Origin: Emticicia aquatica
Lineage (GTDB): Bacteria; Bacteroidota; Bacteroidia; Cytophagales; Spirosomataceae
Length of the DNA stretch: 64,000 bases
Reading direction: 5' to 3'
NCBI RefSeq assembly: GCF_923079645.1
Contig: NZ_CAKLPY010000001.1
Coordinates: forward strand, 2,066,001 to 2,130,000
Shown: positions 42,214-50,157 of the stretch, piece after piece
Numbering within the stretch: the first letter of the stretch is position 1
How the letters are laid out: the number at the start of each line of letters is the position of its first letter
The notes under the pieces: generated by a model
The model's database searches: none
What the model was told of the DNA's origin: nothing
Seen by the model: the letters and a program-made list of their open reading frames with translations, nothing else
Translations under genes and position numbers: made by a program

Positions 42214-43791
42214 TTAGTTCAATCGCATTCTTGCTAAAATAGCCGACATCGTTGCGGAAGGTGTATTAATATATGCTCCTCCAATGGTGACGGGGCTAGT
42301 GGTTACTGACGAAATAAATACATTGCCGAGGTTATCTTTAGTAATGCGAGAGTCTAAAGCTGAAGGAAACGAAAACAAAGCAGTTGTTAGGTTTTCAGTG
42401 TTTCGTCTCCAAACAAAAGTTCCATAAGGTTCTGCAATAGAATAGCCTTCTATTGAAAGATTTACGTTTGTATAACCAGTTAGGTAAATATTGCCATTGG
42501 CGTCGCTAATTGCATCGGTTACATACTCCACATTAGTTCCACCAAAAGTATTAAAACTATCCGAATCAATTGATAGCATCCAGTTTATTTGCCGTGCATT
42601 CATGCTTGGGCCAATCTGGTCTAATATTGTGGCTAAGAAAATATCTACACTACCTTTAGAAACATAATCAGAACCATTTACGGTGATAGTTCCTTGAAAG
42701 TCTCCCGCTAAAAACAATGTACCTTGAGAATCTTTAACTATTGAAAGAAAAACACCATCTTCTTCTGTTCCACCAACCGAAAACGAACTTTGATAAACAC
42801 CATTTATATCAAATTTAGCCATGAATAAATCCGCCATTCCATTAGATGTATAGTTTTCTGTACCGATTGTAGTAGCATCATAATACGTTCCAGCAATGTA
42901 AAGTGCATTACTGCCATTATGGTAAATATCTTTCAGATAATCATAATTTACACCACCAACCGAATTTACCCATGTAATTAGTCCTGCCGAAGTATATTTA
43001 GCCACAAAAATATCTGACCAACCATTACTTGTTTTTTGAATCGCTCCTCCATTGAAGTTAATCGTAGATTGGTAAGTTCCCGCAACAAATACATTCCCAC
43101 TGGCATCAGTAACTACTTTTTGTGCAATATCTGGCCCAGTTCCTCCTTCAGATTTTACCCACTGAATAGCCAGTGAAGTATTATACTTGGCAATAAATGC
43201 GTCGTTATCTCCTAAAGGTGTATAATTATATATTCCGCCAAATGCCACTGTGCCATAATATGAACCACTGACATAAACATTATCATTACTATCAATATGT
43301 AAATCAGTCGGAATTACTGAAACATTTGTCGCTTGTTCTTTCGTGTAAGATAATAAAGTACCTGATGTATTATATTTAGCGATGAAAAGGCTTTCGTATT
43401 CAGCTCCACCAGTAAGCGTTACGGTTGGGCTTAAAATAATTGAAGCTCTAAATAAACCAGCAATATAAATATTATTTTGGCTATCGTGAGCTACTCCTAT
43501 GATTGTAGTAAATTGAGCATTACACCCAAATGCAGTTACATCTCCTTCTGTCGACTGGGCATTTAAAATTCTGACCCACTCATGTCCATTATAAATTCGG
43601 ACACAATAAAACGTCAAATCAAAAACTAAATCGCCAATTGCCATGTCAGTTTTTGCTTGAATTTGGTCGTAGGTTAATTTAAGATGACTTGCTTGTACAG
43701 GCGTAATGCCACTTGGCAAAATCGTTACATTTTGTGCTTGAACTACCTTTAGAAAAAAGATAAGAAATAAACTCAATATAATTTTCTTCAT
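42214..43791 (-). CDS. Secreted SBBP beta-propeller protein, copy 1
   Basis: This is 525 residues. The signal peptide (LSLFLIFFLKVVQAQ) is followed by the leader module NVTILPSGITPVQ, which is shared with the next two genes and in part with the S74 protein. The body is a set of SBBP-type beta-propeller blades, each with D-S/A-x-x-N-(I/V)-(Y/F)-(I/V)-(A/S)-G cores (DSQNNIYIAG, DSNDNVYVSG, DASGNVFVAG, DANGNIYLTG). No T9SS tail is visible. It is the last gene of a five-gene minus-strand operon and is about as long as its two paralogues upstream. The role is probably surface-exposed binding; the ligand is unknown. Confidence 0.85.
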   Translation of the reverse strand: MKKIILSLFLIFFLKVVQAQNVTILPSGITPVQASHLKLTYDQIQAKTDMAIGDLVFDLTFYCVRIYNGHEWVRILNAQSTEGDVTAFGCNAQFTTIIGVAHDSQNNIYIAGLFRASIILSPTVTLTGGAEYESLFIAKYNTSGTLLSYTKEQATNVSVIPTDLHIDSNDNVYVSGSYYGTVAFGGIYNYTPLGDNDAFIAKYNTSLAIQWVKSEGGTGPDIAQKVVTDASGNVFVAGTYQSTINFNGGAIQKTSNGWSDIFVAKYTSAGLITWVNSVGGVNYDYLKDIYHNGSNALYIAGTYYDATTIGTENYTSNGMADLFMAKFDINGVYQSSFSVGGTEEDGVFLSIVKDSQGTLFLAGDFQGTITVNGSDYVSKGSVDIFLATILDQIGPSMNARQINWMLSIDSDSFNTFGGTNVEYVTDAISDANGNIYLTGYTNVNLSIEGYSIAEPYGTFVWRRNTENLTTALFSFPSALDSRITKDNLGNVFISSVTTSPVTIGGAYINTPSATMSAILARMRLN

Positions 43792-43829
43792 TTTTTTATT
43801 GATTATGTTTTCTAAAGTTCTTATTTGCT
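43789..43829 (-). repeat. Remnant of the lytTR 3' end upstream of SBBP copy 1
   Basis: The 5' leader of SBBP copy 1 translates, in the lytTR frame, as N-K-N-F-R-K-H-N-Q-stop. The genuine lytTR gene ends N-P-N-F-R-K-L-N-Q-stop just before SBBP copy 3. The DNA match runs from the start codon through about 40 bases. It implies that the duplicated unit carried the lytTR tail with the SBBP gene. Confidence 0.6.
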
Positions 43830-43860
43830 TTTAGTAAACTTGATTTTCGATTCAATAATA

Positions 43861-45429
43861 TCAATTTAATCTGACTCTCATTAAAACATTAGACATCGTT
43901 CCCGAAGGAATATTAATAAATGCTCCTCCAATTGTAGTTGATACATCTATTCCGCCCGAAAGAAAAACATTGCCAATATTATCCCTTGTTATATACGGAT
44001 AGGTATTTAATGGATAAGAATAAAGCCCGATTGTTAAAACATCTGCGTGCCGTTTCCAGAGAAAAACCCCATTATGCACAGTTGTAGAAAAACCATCAAT
44101 TGGCAAAGTACCACTTGTGAATCCAGTTACATATATATTTCCGTCAGCGTCATTGGTGGTTTCAGTTAAGAAATCATCAACGGTTGGGTCATCCGAACCA
44201 AATGTTTCAAATATCCCTAAAGATATGGTTGTGTTAACTCGAGCGTTTTCAACGTATGGCTTCGATAAGTTTACCAAAAACATATCTGAACCCCCTTTCG
44301 ACACATAGTCTAATCCATCTATGGTAATAGTATTGTGGAAATCTCCTCCTACAAAAATCCAACCTTGTGAATCTTGGACTATTGTATTTCCATAATCTGC
44401 TCCTGTACCACCTCCCGAAAATGACGCTTGATAAACGCCATCTTTGTCGAATTTTGCAATATAAAAATCCGTTTCTCCATTTGAAGTATAAGAATCCGAA
44501 CCGATAGTTGTGGCCAAATCGTAATATCCTGTCAGATAAAGGTCATTAATTCCATCGAAATGAATATCGTTTACTACGTCCGAATTTAGTCCTCCAAATG
44601 AATTTGCCCATGTAAGTGTACCAGTTGAAGTATATTTTGCTATGAATACATCATAACTGCCCACACTTGTTTTCTGAACTGCACCACCGTTAAAATTAAT
44701 TGTTTCAGTAAAATAGCCACCAATAAATATATTTCCGCTTGCGTCACTAGCTATTTCAGAAGCAAATTCATCGCCAACTCCACCCTCAGATTTAGACCAT
44801 TGTATAGCCAATGAAGTGTTGTATTTACTAACAAATGCATCATAAGTCGTACTATTTGAGGTAAAATTATACAATCCACCCATTGTAACGGTACCTTTGT
44901 AACTTCCTGCAACATATACGTTATCATTGCCATCAATATATAAATCATAAGGAATAACAACACTACTCCCCACCTCTTTTGTATAGGCCAATAATGTACC
45001 CTCTGCATTAAATTTTGCTATAAATAGGTTTTCAGAAACAGAATTTCCTGTAAGAGTAACAGTTGGACTTAACACAAGTGATGTTAAGAAATATCCTGTG
45101 ATATAAATATTATTTTGGCTGTCATGTGCAATACCAGAAATAGTTGTAGCCACAGAATTAAATCCAAAAGCTGTTGCTTCGCCATCACTAGATTGAGAAT
45201 TTAGCAAACGAAGCCATTCGTGACCGTTGTACATTCTCAAACAATAAAATGAAGTGTCGTAAATCAAATCACCAACGGTCATATCTGTTTTTGCTTGAAT
45301 TTGTTCAAACGTAAGTTTCAAATAGCTAGTTTTTACTGGCGTAATTCCGCTTGGTAAAATCGTTACATTTTGTGCCTCAACTATCTTTACAAAAAAGATG
45401 AGAAATAAACTCAATATTATTTTTTTCAT
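43861..45429 (-). CDS. Secreted SBBP beta-propeller protein, copy 2
   Basis: This 522-residue paralogue of the neighbouring genes has the same signal peptide type (IILSLFLIFFVKIVEAQ), leader NVTILPSGITPVK and propeller blades (DSQNNIYITG, DGNDNVYVAG, DASGNIFIGG, DADGNIYVTG). It resembles copy 3 more than copy 1 in several blades (the NGGAVQKTS segment and the C-terminal RVRLN/RVRMN). Its 56-base leader lacks the lytTR remnant seen before copy 1. It is probably co-transcribed with the genes around it. Function unknown. Confidence 0.85.
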   Translation of the reverse strand: MKKIILSLFLIFFVKIVEAQNVTILPSGITPVKTSYLKLTFEQIQAKTDMTVGDLIYDTSFYCLRMYNGHEWLRLLNSQSSDGEATAFGFNSVATTISGIAHDSQNNIYITGYFLTSLVLSPTVTLTGNSVSENLFIAKFNAEGTLLAYTKEVGSSVVIPYDLYIDGNDNVYVAGSYKGTVTMGGLYNFTSNSTTYDAFVSKYNTSLAIQWSKSEGGVGDEFASEIASDASGNIFIGGYFTETINFNGGAVQKTSVGSYDVFIAKYTSTGTLTWANSFGGLNSDVVNDIHFDGINDLYLTGYYDLATTIGSDSYTSNGETDFYIAKFDKDGVYQASFSGGGTGADYGNTIVQDSQGWIFVGGDFHNTITIDGLDYVSKGGSDMFLVNLSKPYVENARVNTTISLGIFETFGSDDPTVDDFLTETTNDADGNIYVTGFTSGTLPIDGFSTTVHNGVFLWKRHADVLTIGLYSYPLNTYPYITRDNIGNVFLSGGIDVSTTIGGAFINIPSGTMSNVLMRVRLN

Positions 45430-45485
45430 TTTGCTTGCTAAAATTTTAGTTTTGGGTCGAATACTTAATTTATTCTACTTAAAAA

Positions 45486-47051
45486 TCAATTCATTCTAAC
45501 CCTTAGTAAAACATCGGAAACTGTACCTGTGGGTACATTTATAAACACCCCGCCAATAGTCATAGATAAAAAAGCATTGCCTACAATAAATAGATTACCA
45601 ATGTTATCTCTCGTAATTCCAAAGCCAGTTGGGTAAGCAAATAATCCAGTAGTTTTAGCATCGTGGTTTCGTTTCCATAGAAATGCACCATTATTTATAG
45701 ATATTGAAAAGCCTTCGATTGGTAAAGTTCCGCTTGTAGCACCTGTTATATAGATATTACCGTCAGAATCATTGGTAGCATCATGGATGAAATCATTGAC
45801 GCTTGCATCGTTTGAACCAAATGCTTTGAATGAAGTTAAAAGTATCTCGGAAGATGTTGAACGGGCATTGACAAGAATGGGTTTATACAACTCTGCTAAA
45901 AAAAAATCAATCCCCCCTTTTGATACATAGTCTATTCCATTTACTGTAATTGTATTTTGAAAATCACCACCAACAAATATTGTCCCTTGTGAATCTCTTA
46001 CGATAAGATTACCAGATTCATCTCCTGTGCCACCTCCAGTCAAAGAACTTAAGTAAACACCATTCTTATCGAATTTTGCTATAAAAAAATCTGAGCCTCC
46101 ATTGGATGTGTAAGCATCCACTCCAATAGTAAAATCTGTACCAAAAGTTCCTATCAAATACAATTCATTTGAGCCATCATAGTAAATATCATTGGCAAAA
46201 TCATAGCTTGTTCCTCCAAAAGAATGGGCCCAAGTGAATGTACCAGTTGAGCTATATTTTGCTAAAAAAACATCATAATTACCCGCACTTGTTTTCTGAA
46301 CAGCACCGCCATTAAAATTGATTGTTCCATCAAAATAACCTTCTAAAAACACATTTCCATTGGTTTCGGTAGCTATTCTCCTCCCAGAATCGTCTCCTGT
46401 TCCTCCTTCCGATTTTGACCATTGAATAGCCAACGAACTATTATATTTACTAAAAAAAGCATCATAACTACCAGTAGTTGAAGTAAAATTATACAATCCA
46501 CCCATCGAAATAGTACCAAGATATCCACCAGTTACATAAACATTATCGTTGCTATCAACGTGTAAACCCTCAACAAAAATCGAATTGTTTCCTTGCTCTT
46601 TTGTATAAGACAATAATGTGCCTGCGGTATTAAATTTTGCTATAAAAATGCTTTCAAAAGCCGAACTTCCAGTTAGCGTAACAGTCGGACTTAAAACAAG
46701 AGAAGTGGTAAAATTTCCTGCGATGTAAATATTATTTTGGCTGTCGTGGACTACTCCAATAACAGTTGTACTGACAGAATTAAATCCAAAAGCCGCCACT
46801 TCACCTGTATTTGGTTGAGCATTTAAAAAACTAAGCCATTCGTGGCCATTGTACATTCTCAAACAATAAAAGGTTAAATCATAAACTATATCGCCAATGG
46901 CCATATCAGTTTTTGCCAGAATTTGTGCATTTGTAAGTTTCAAATAAGCACTTTGTACAGGAGTTATTCCGCTCGGTAAAATGGTTACATTTTGAGCTCG
47001 GATTTCCTTTAGAAAAAAGATGAGAAATAAACTGAGTATAATCTTTTTCAT
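45486..47051 (-). CDS. Secreted SBBP beta-propeller protein, copy 3
   Basis: This 521-residue paralogue has a signal peptide (LSLFLIFFLKEIRAQ), leader NVTILPSGITPVQSAYLKL and repeated SBBP blades (DSQNNIYIAG, DSNDNVYVTG, ETNGNVFLEG, DSDGNIYITG). Its start codon lies three bases after the stop of the lytTR gene, so it is translationally close to that regulator and is probably the ancestral position of the family in this operon. No catalytic residues or T9SS tail seen. Confidence 0.85.
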   Translation of the reverse strand: MKKIILSLFLIFFLKEIRAQNVTILPSGITPVQSAYLKLTNAQILAKTDMAIGDIVYDLTFYCLRMYNGHEWLSFLNAQPNTGEVAAFGFNSVSTTVIGVVHDSQNNIYIAGNFTTSLVLSPTVTLTGSSAFESIFIAKFNTAGTLLSYTKEQGNNSIFVEGLHVDSNDNVYVTGGYLGTISMGGLYNFTSTTGSYDAFFSKYNSSLAIQWSKSEGGTGDDSGRRIATETNGNVFLEGYFDGTINFNGGAVQKTSAGNYDVFLAKYSSTGTFTWAHSFGGTSYDFANDIYYDGSNELYLIGTFGTDFTIGVDAYTSNGGSDFFIAKFDKNGVYLSSLTGGGTGDESGNLIVRDSQGTIFVGGDFQNTITVNGIDYVSKGGIDFFLAELYKPILVNARSTSSEILLTSFKAFGSNDASVNDFIHDATNDSDGNIYITGATSGTLPIEGFSISINNGAFLWKRNHDAKTTGLFAYPTGFGITRDNIGNLFIVGNAFLSMTIGGVFINVPTGTVSDVLLRVRMN

Positions 47052-47054
47052 TTT

Positions 47055-47387
47055 TTATTGGTTAAGTTTTCTAAAGTTTGGATTCACTATCGAATTGAAA
47101 TTATGCAACCTTCTTCTCGAAATAGTTAGACATTGGCCATTATGAAGTTCGACTTGGTCGCCTGATGATTTACAGATTGAATTGATGTTAACCAAAGTTG
47201 AACGATTGACCCTAAAAAAGCAGTTTTTTAAATCTTTCTCGTATTTTTTGAGCGTTTTTGCTACAATTAACTGATGTCCCGTTTTCAAAAATATGATTGA
47301 GTAATTAATACAAGCTTCAATTTTGAGTATTTCTTCGGGTAAAATTGATTGGTTTTTCTTCGATTGTTTAATATTTATTATTTCCAT
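47055..47387 (-). CDS. Stand-alone LytTR DNA-binding protein
   Basis: This 110-residue protein is essentially only a LytTR domain: EEILKIEACINYSIIFLKTG (about 18-37), then AKTLKKYEKDLKNCFFRVNR (about 43-62) with STLVNINSI, and ISRRRLHNF near the end. There is no receiver or membrane segment, so it would bind DNA without phosphorylation, or control is by level or a partner. It sits inside the operon between the S74 gene and the SBBP paralogues, which suggests autoregulation of these surface genes. No target site was identified. Confidence 0.88.
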   Translation of the reverse strand: MEIINIKQSKKNQSILPEEILKIEACINYSIIFLKTGHQLIVAKTLKKYEKDLKNCFFRVNRSTLVNINSICKSSGDQVELHNGQCLTISRRRLHNFNSIVNPNFRKLNQ

Positions 47388-47432
47388 GACAGTACTTTTT
47401 AAGATATATTTTTAAGTCTAAATCATTCACTT

Positions 47433-49070
47433 TTAGTTATTCGTACTTTTAGTCAACATTGCCTCAATTCTATCCATTTGTTTTTTCAATGTGTCATTAT
47501 CAGATTTCATTTGAAAATTTTCTTTTTCTAATCTTTCTATTTTTTTGTTCAAAGCCTTAATCGCTTCTACAATCATTGGGTCAAAATCTCCGTAGGCTGC
47601 CATCAAAAAACCTTGCTTATCCATTTGGACTTTTTCAGGAAAAACCGCTTGTATTTCTTGGGCAATAAACCCATATTGTAAATCTGTTGGTCGAATTGTA
47701 CCAGTTTTAGTATCGTTCCAATGATAAGTTACACCATTTAATGCCACTACTTTTTCGAGAATTTGCTGACTGTTTAAGTAAGAAATGTCTTTTTTTAGTC
47801 TTTTATCAGAGTGAGAAGACCAATTGCCCGCAGTATTTTTTGAAGCAGTTCCATTAACTTGAAACGTATGAGGAGTAGCATCTAAATCTGTTTTTACTCG
47901 ATTAATACCAACTTTATTTAAAACAAAATCGCCATTAATCAATGAATTTGTACTATCAGTATTTTCGATAATTAATTGATTATGCCCAAAGAGAGCAAAT
48001 CCAGCTTTGTTACCAATAACAATATTATTACTAGCAGATGTGTTTACAGTCAAAGCTTCATTTCCAATCACAATGTTGTTGTTACCATCAATATTATTAC
48101 CCAATGCCCCAACACCAATAGCAATATTGCTTGAGCCTGAGAGGTTGTTTCCAATTGCACTAAAACCAAGGGCAACATTATTTTGGCCAGACACATTTCT
48201 GTCAAGGCTCATCGAACCTATCGAAGTATTATAATTTCCGCTTGTGTTATTAAATAATGATTTATAGCCAATACTTACATTATCAATACCTGAGTTTGCA
48301 TAAAAAAAAGCAGAATCTCCAATTGCTACATTCCTACTACCAACGGTATTGTTTTGCATTGAAGCAGTTCCGACCGAAACATTATCAGAGCCGCTATTAT
48401 TCATTAAAAGTGAAGAATTACCAATGGCGATGTTTCGATTCCCAGTCAAATTTTTCTCTAATGCATTGCTACCAAAAGCATTATTATCGCTAAATACCGA
48501 ACCATCCGACAACGCTGAAAAGCCAAAAGCATTATTTCGTTCACCAGCAGTAAGCAGATTTAAAGAGTAATTTCCAAAAGCATGGTTTAAACTTCCAGTT
48601 ATGTTTGACGTAAGGGTATAATTTCCAAAAGCAGCATTGTTGTTTCCCTCTTCATTATCTCTTTGAGAAAAAGCTCCAAATGCGGAGTTATTCTGACCTA
48701 TAAAATTTGAATTAAGCGAGAAAAAACCAAAAGCATTATTTAAAGAACCCACTGAATCTTTTTCTAAAGCACCACTACCAAAAGCCGAATTACCACTAAA
48801 ATTAAAATCATTACTTTCATTTCTTGCCCCTGAACCTTTATGGTTTTTTAGTGCATTATTTCCTACGGCAGTATTATTTTGGGAATCAATGTTTTTTAGC
48901 AAAGCATTCGTTCCTAAAGACAAATTATTTTGATTATTGTTGAGTATGCGATTAGTAGTAATTCCAGATGGCAAAAGGGTTACACTCAAATTATTATTTT
49001 GTATTGTTTGTTGACCATTACAAAAACTTGCAATACCAATAGCAAAAAAAAATATTAAAATTGTTTTCAT
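47433..49070 (-). CDS. Tail-fibre-like protein with S74 self-cleaving chaperone domain
   Basis: This is 545 residues from the ATG at 49070, after which a signal peptide (ILIFFFAIGIASFCNGQ) follows; the frame extends 17 codons upstream without features. The leader (LSVTLLPSGITTNRIL) matches the SBBP proteins. The middle (about 60-340) is a long run of short G-N-x-N-x-A-x-G / S-G-S-x-N-x-A-(F/I)-G repeats, like YadA-type head or fibre beta-rolls. The C-terminal peptidase S74 domain (about 425-515: SDKRLKKDISYLNSQQILEK, then YGFIAQEIQAVFPEKV) precedes a trimeric coiled coil (LNKKIERLEKENFQMKSDND). S74 domains trimerise and cleave themselves off. It probably heads the operon with the lytTR gene. 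Confidence 0.88.
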   Translation of the reverse strand: MKTILIFFFAIGIASFCNGQQTIQNNNLSVTLLPSGITTNRILNNNQNNLSLGTNALLKNIDSQNNTAVGNNALKNHKGSGARNESNDFNFSGNSAFGSGALEKDSVGSLNNAFGFFSLNSNFIGQNNSAFGAFSQRDNEEGNNNAAFGNYTLTSNITGSLNHAFGNYSLNLLTAGERNNAFGFSALSDGSVFSDNNAFGSNALEKNLTGNRNIAIGNSSLLMNNSGSDNVSVGTASMQNNTVGSRNVAIGDSAFFYANSGIDNVSIGYKSLFNNTSGNYNTSIGSMSLDRNVSGQNNVALGFSAIGNNLSGSSNIAIGVGALGNNIDGNNNIVIGNEALTVNTSASNNIVIGNKAGFALFGHNQLIIENTDSTNSLINGDFVLNKVGINRVKTDLDATPHTFQVNGTASKNTAGNWSSHSDKRLKKDISYLNSQQILEKVVALNGVTYHWNDTKTGTIRPTDLQYGFIAQEIQAVFPEKVQMDKQGFLMAAYGDFDPMIVEAIKALNKKIERLEKENFQMKSDNDTLKKQMDRIEAMLTKSTNN

Positions 49071-49197
49071 GTCTTGAGTCGTTTTATTTAAACCCAAAAT
49101 TGAGAAACAACTCAACACCAAAACATCCTGTAAATAGGTATTTTTCTAAAAAACACATATTTTACTTAAATAAAACAGGCATTTTTAAACCAAAAAA

Positions 49198-49228
49198 ATA
49201 AAAGAGATGGTAAAACCATCTCTTTATT
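49198..49228 (-). terminator. Terminator of the second TonB/DUF4249 operon
   Basis: AAAGAGATGGT (49201-49211) pairs perfectly with ACCATCTCTTT (49215-49225) around a 3-base loop. On the minus strand it is followed by a T-rich run, after the DUF4249 stop at 49261. Confidence 0.8.
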
Positions 49229-49260
49229 AAATATACTAACCTTAAAATAGATAATTACTC

Positions 49261-50121
49261 TTAATTCTTTTTGACCAAAAATTTGAGCGTATCTGCATTG
49301 ATACCTGTAAAAATCCCTAGTCCATTGATAATACTTGTCGGTGGCGTACTCAAATTTTGTGAGGTAGTTCCACTTGATTGATAAAGTGCTGCATATTCTG
49401 CATTTACTCGATAAAGTATTACATCGTGGTTGCCAAAATATTCAAAACTTTGTGACCTTAAAATATTGCTTGAACCTGTAAGTGGTTCGTTTGTAAATCT
49501 AAAATTTGGAAAAGTAGCTCCACTTGGTGGTATTAAAATCCGAATCGGGCTAGTTTCAGTATTTTCAACTGCCACAAAATGATAAATATTTTCGGGATTA
49601 TCCCATGTAAGCTCAACTGAAGTATTTGTTTCACCGCCACCACCAAATGGTCCTCCTCCGCCACCCATTGGCGGAAAAGTCCCACTTGATAAATCTATTT
49701 GGGTACGAGAAATTTCGGTTTTATCAATCTTAAAATTGATTGGTTTAGCAGGTATTTCAGTTGAAGCAGCTACTTTTCTGCCTTTATAATCAAACTCCAA
49801 TGTATAAGTTGTTTTTGCAGCACCAACTAACTCATTTTCGGCAGATTCATAAACACCATTTCCAACGGATTTTAAGTTAAAAACTTTGCCATTACTACCT
49901 GATATTTTTATAGAAAGTCCATCAATATTAACAGATGTTCCTTCTGATGTTTCGGTATATGGAATTTCGGTATAAACCTTCATACTTACCCGATGATTTG
50001 GAGCTAAATAAGCTTCGATAATTGGTTTTTCACCAGGATTAATAACTGTATTTGTTTCGGTGCAGCCCATCAAAAAAACTTGAAAAGCCAACAATATTGC
50101 TAATAAATATATCTTTTTCAT
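49261..50121 (-). CDS. DUF4249 family lipoprotein (short, Gly-rich insert)
   Basis: This 286-residue lipoprotein has a lipobox in AFQVFLMGC (acylated Cys20) followed by TETNTVINPG. The beta-rich N-terminal half (VNIDGLSIKISGSNGKVFNL, AKTTYTLEFDYKGRKV) is typical of DUF4249. A glycine-rich insert (FPPMGGGGGPFGGGGETN, about 148-165) is unusual. It lies 36 bases downstream of the STN-type TonB receptor and ends at a terminator, so the two form an operon. It presumably acts with the receptor at the outer membrane; no ligand can be inferred. Confidence 0.82.
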   Translation of the reverse strand: MKKIYLLAILLAFQVFLMGCTETNTVINPGEKPIIEAYLAPNHRVSMKVYTEIPYTETSEGTSVNIDGLSIKISGSNGKVFNLKSVGNGVYESAENELVGAAKTTYTLEFDYKGRKVAASTEIPAKPINFKIDKTEISRTQIDLSSGTFPPMGGGGGPFGGGGETNTSVELTWDNPENIYHFVAVENTETSPIRILIPPSGATFPNFRFTNEPLTGSSNILRSQSFEYFGNHDVILYRVNAEYAALYQSSGTTSQNLSTPPTSIINGLGIFTGINADTLKFLVKKN

Positions 50122-50157
50122 TGTATTTAGTCAATTTTCAAAAATGATTTTTTACCA

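Noticed and set aside
42214..47051. Frameshifted or broken long gene
   Set aside because: The three SBBP frames each have a full signal peptide, similar length and their own stop; they are paralogues, not fragments.
47433..49070. Prophage tail-fibre gene
   Set aside because: The S74 domain is common in phage fibres, but there is a signal peptide, an operon of secreted proteins and no other phage gene nearby.
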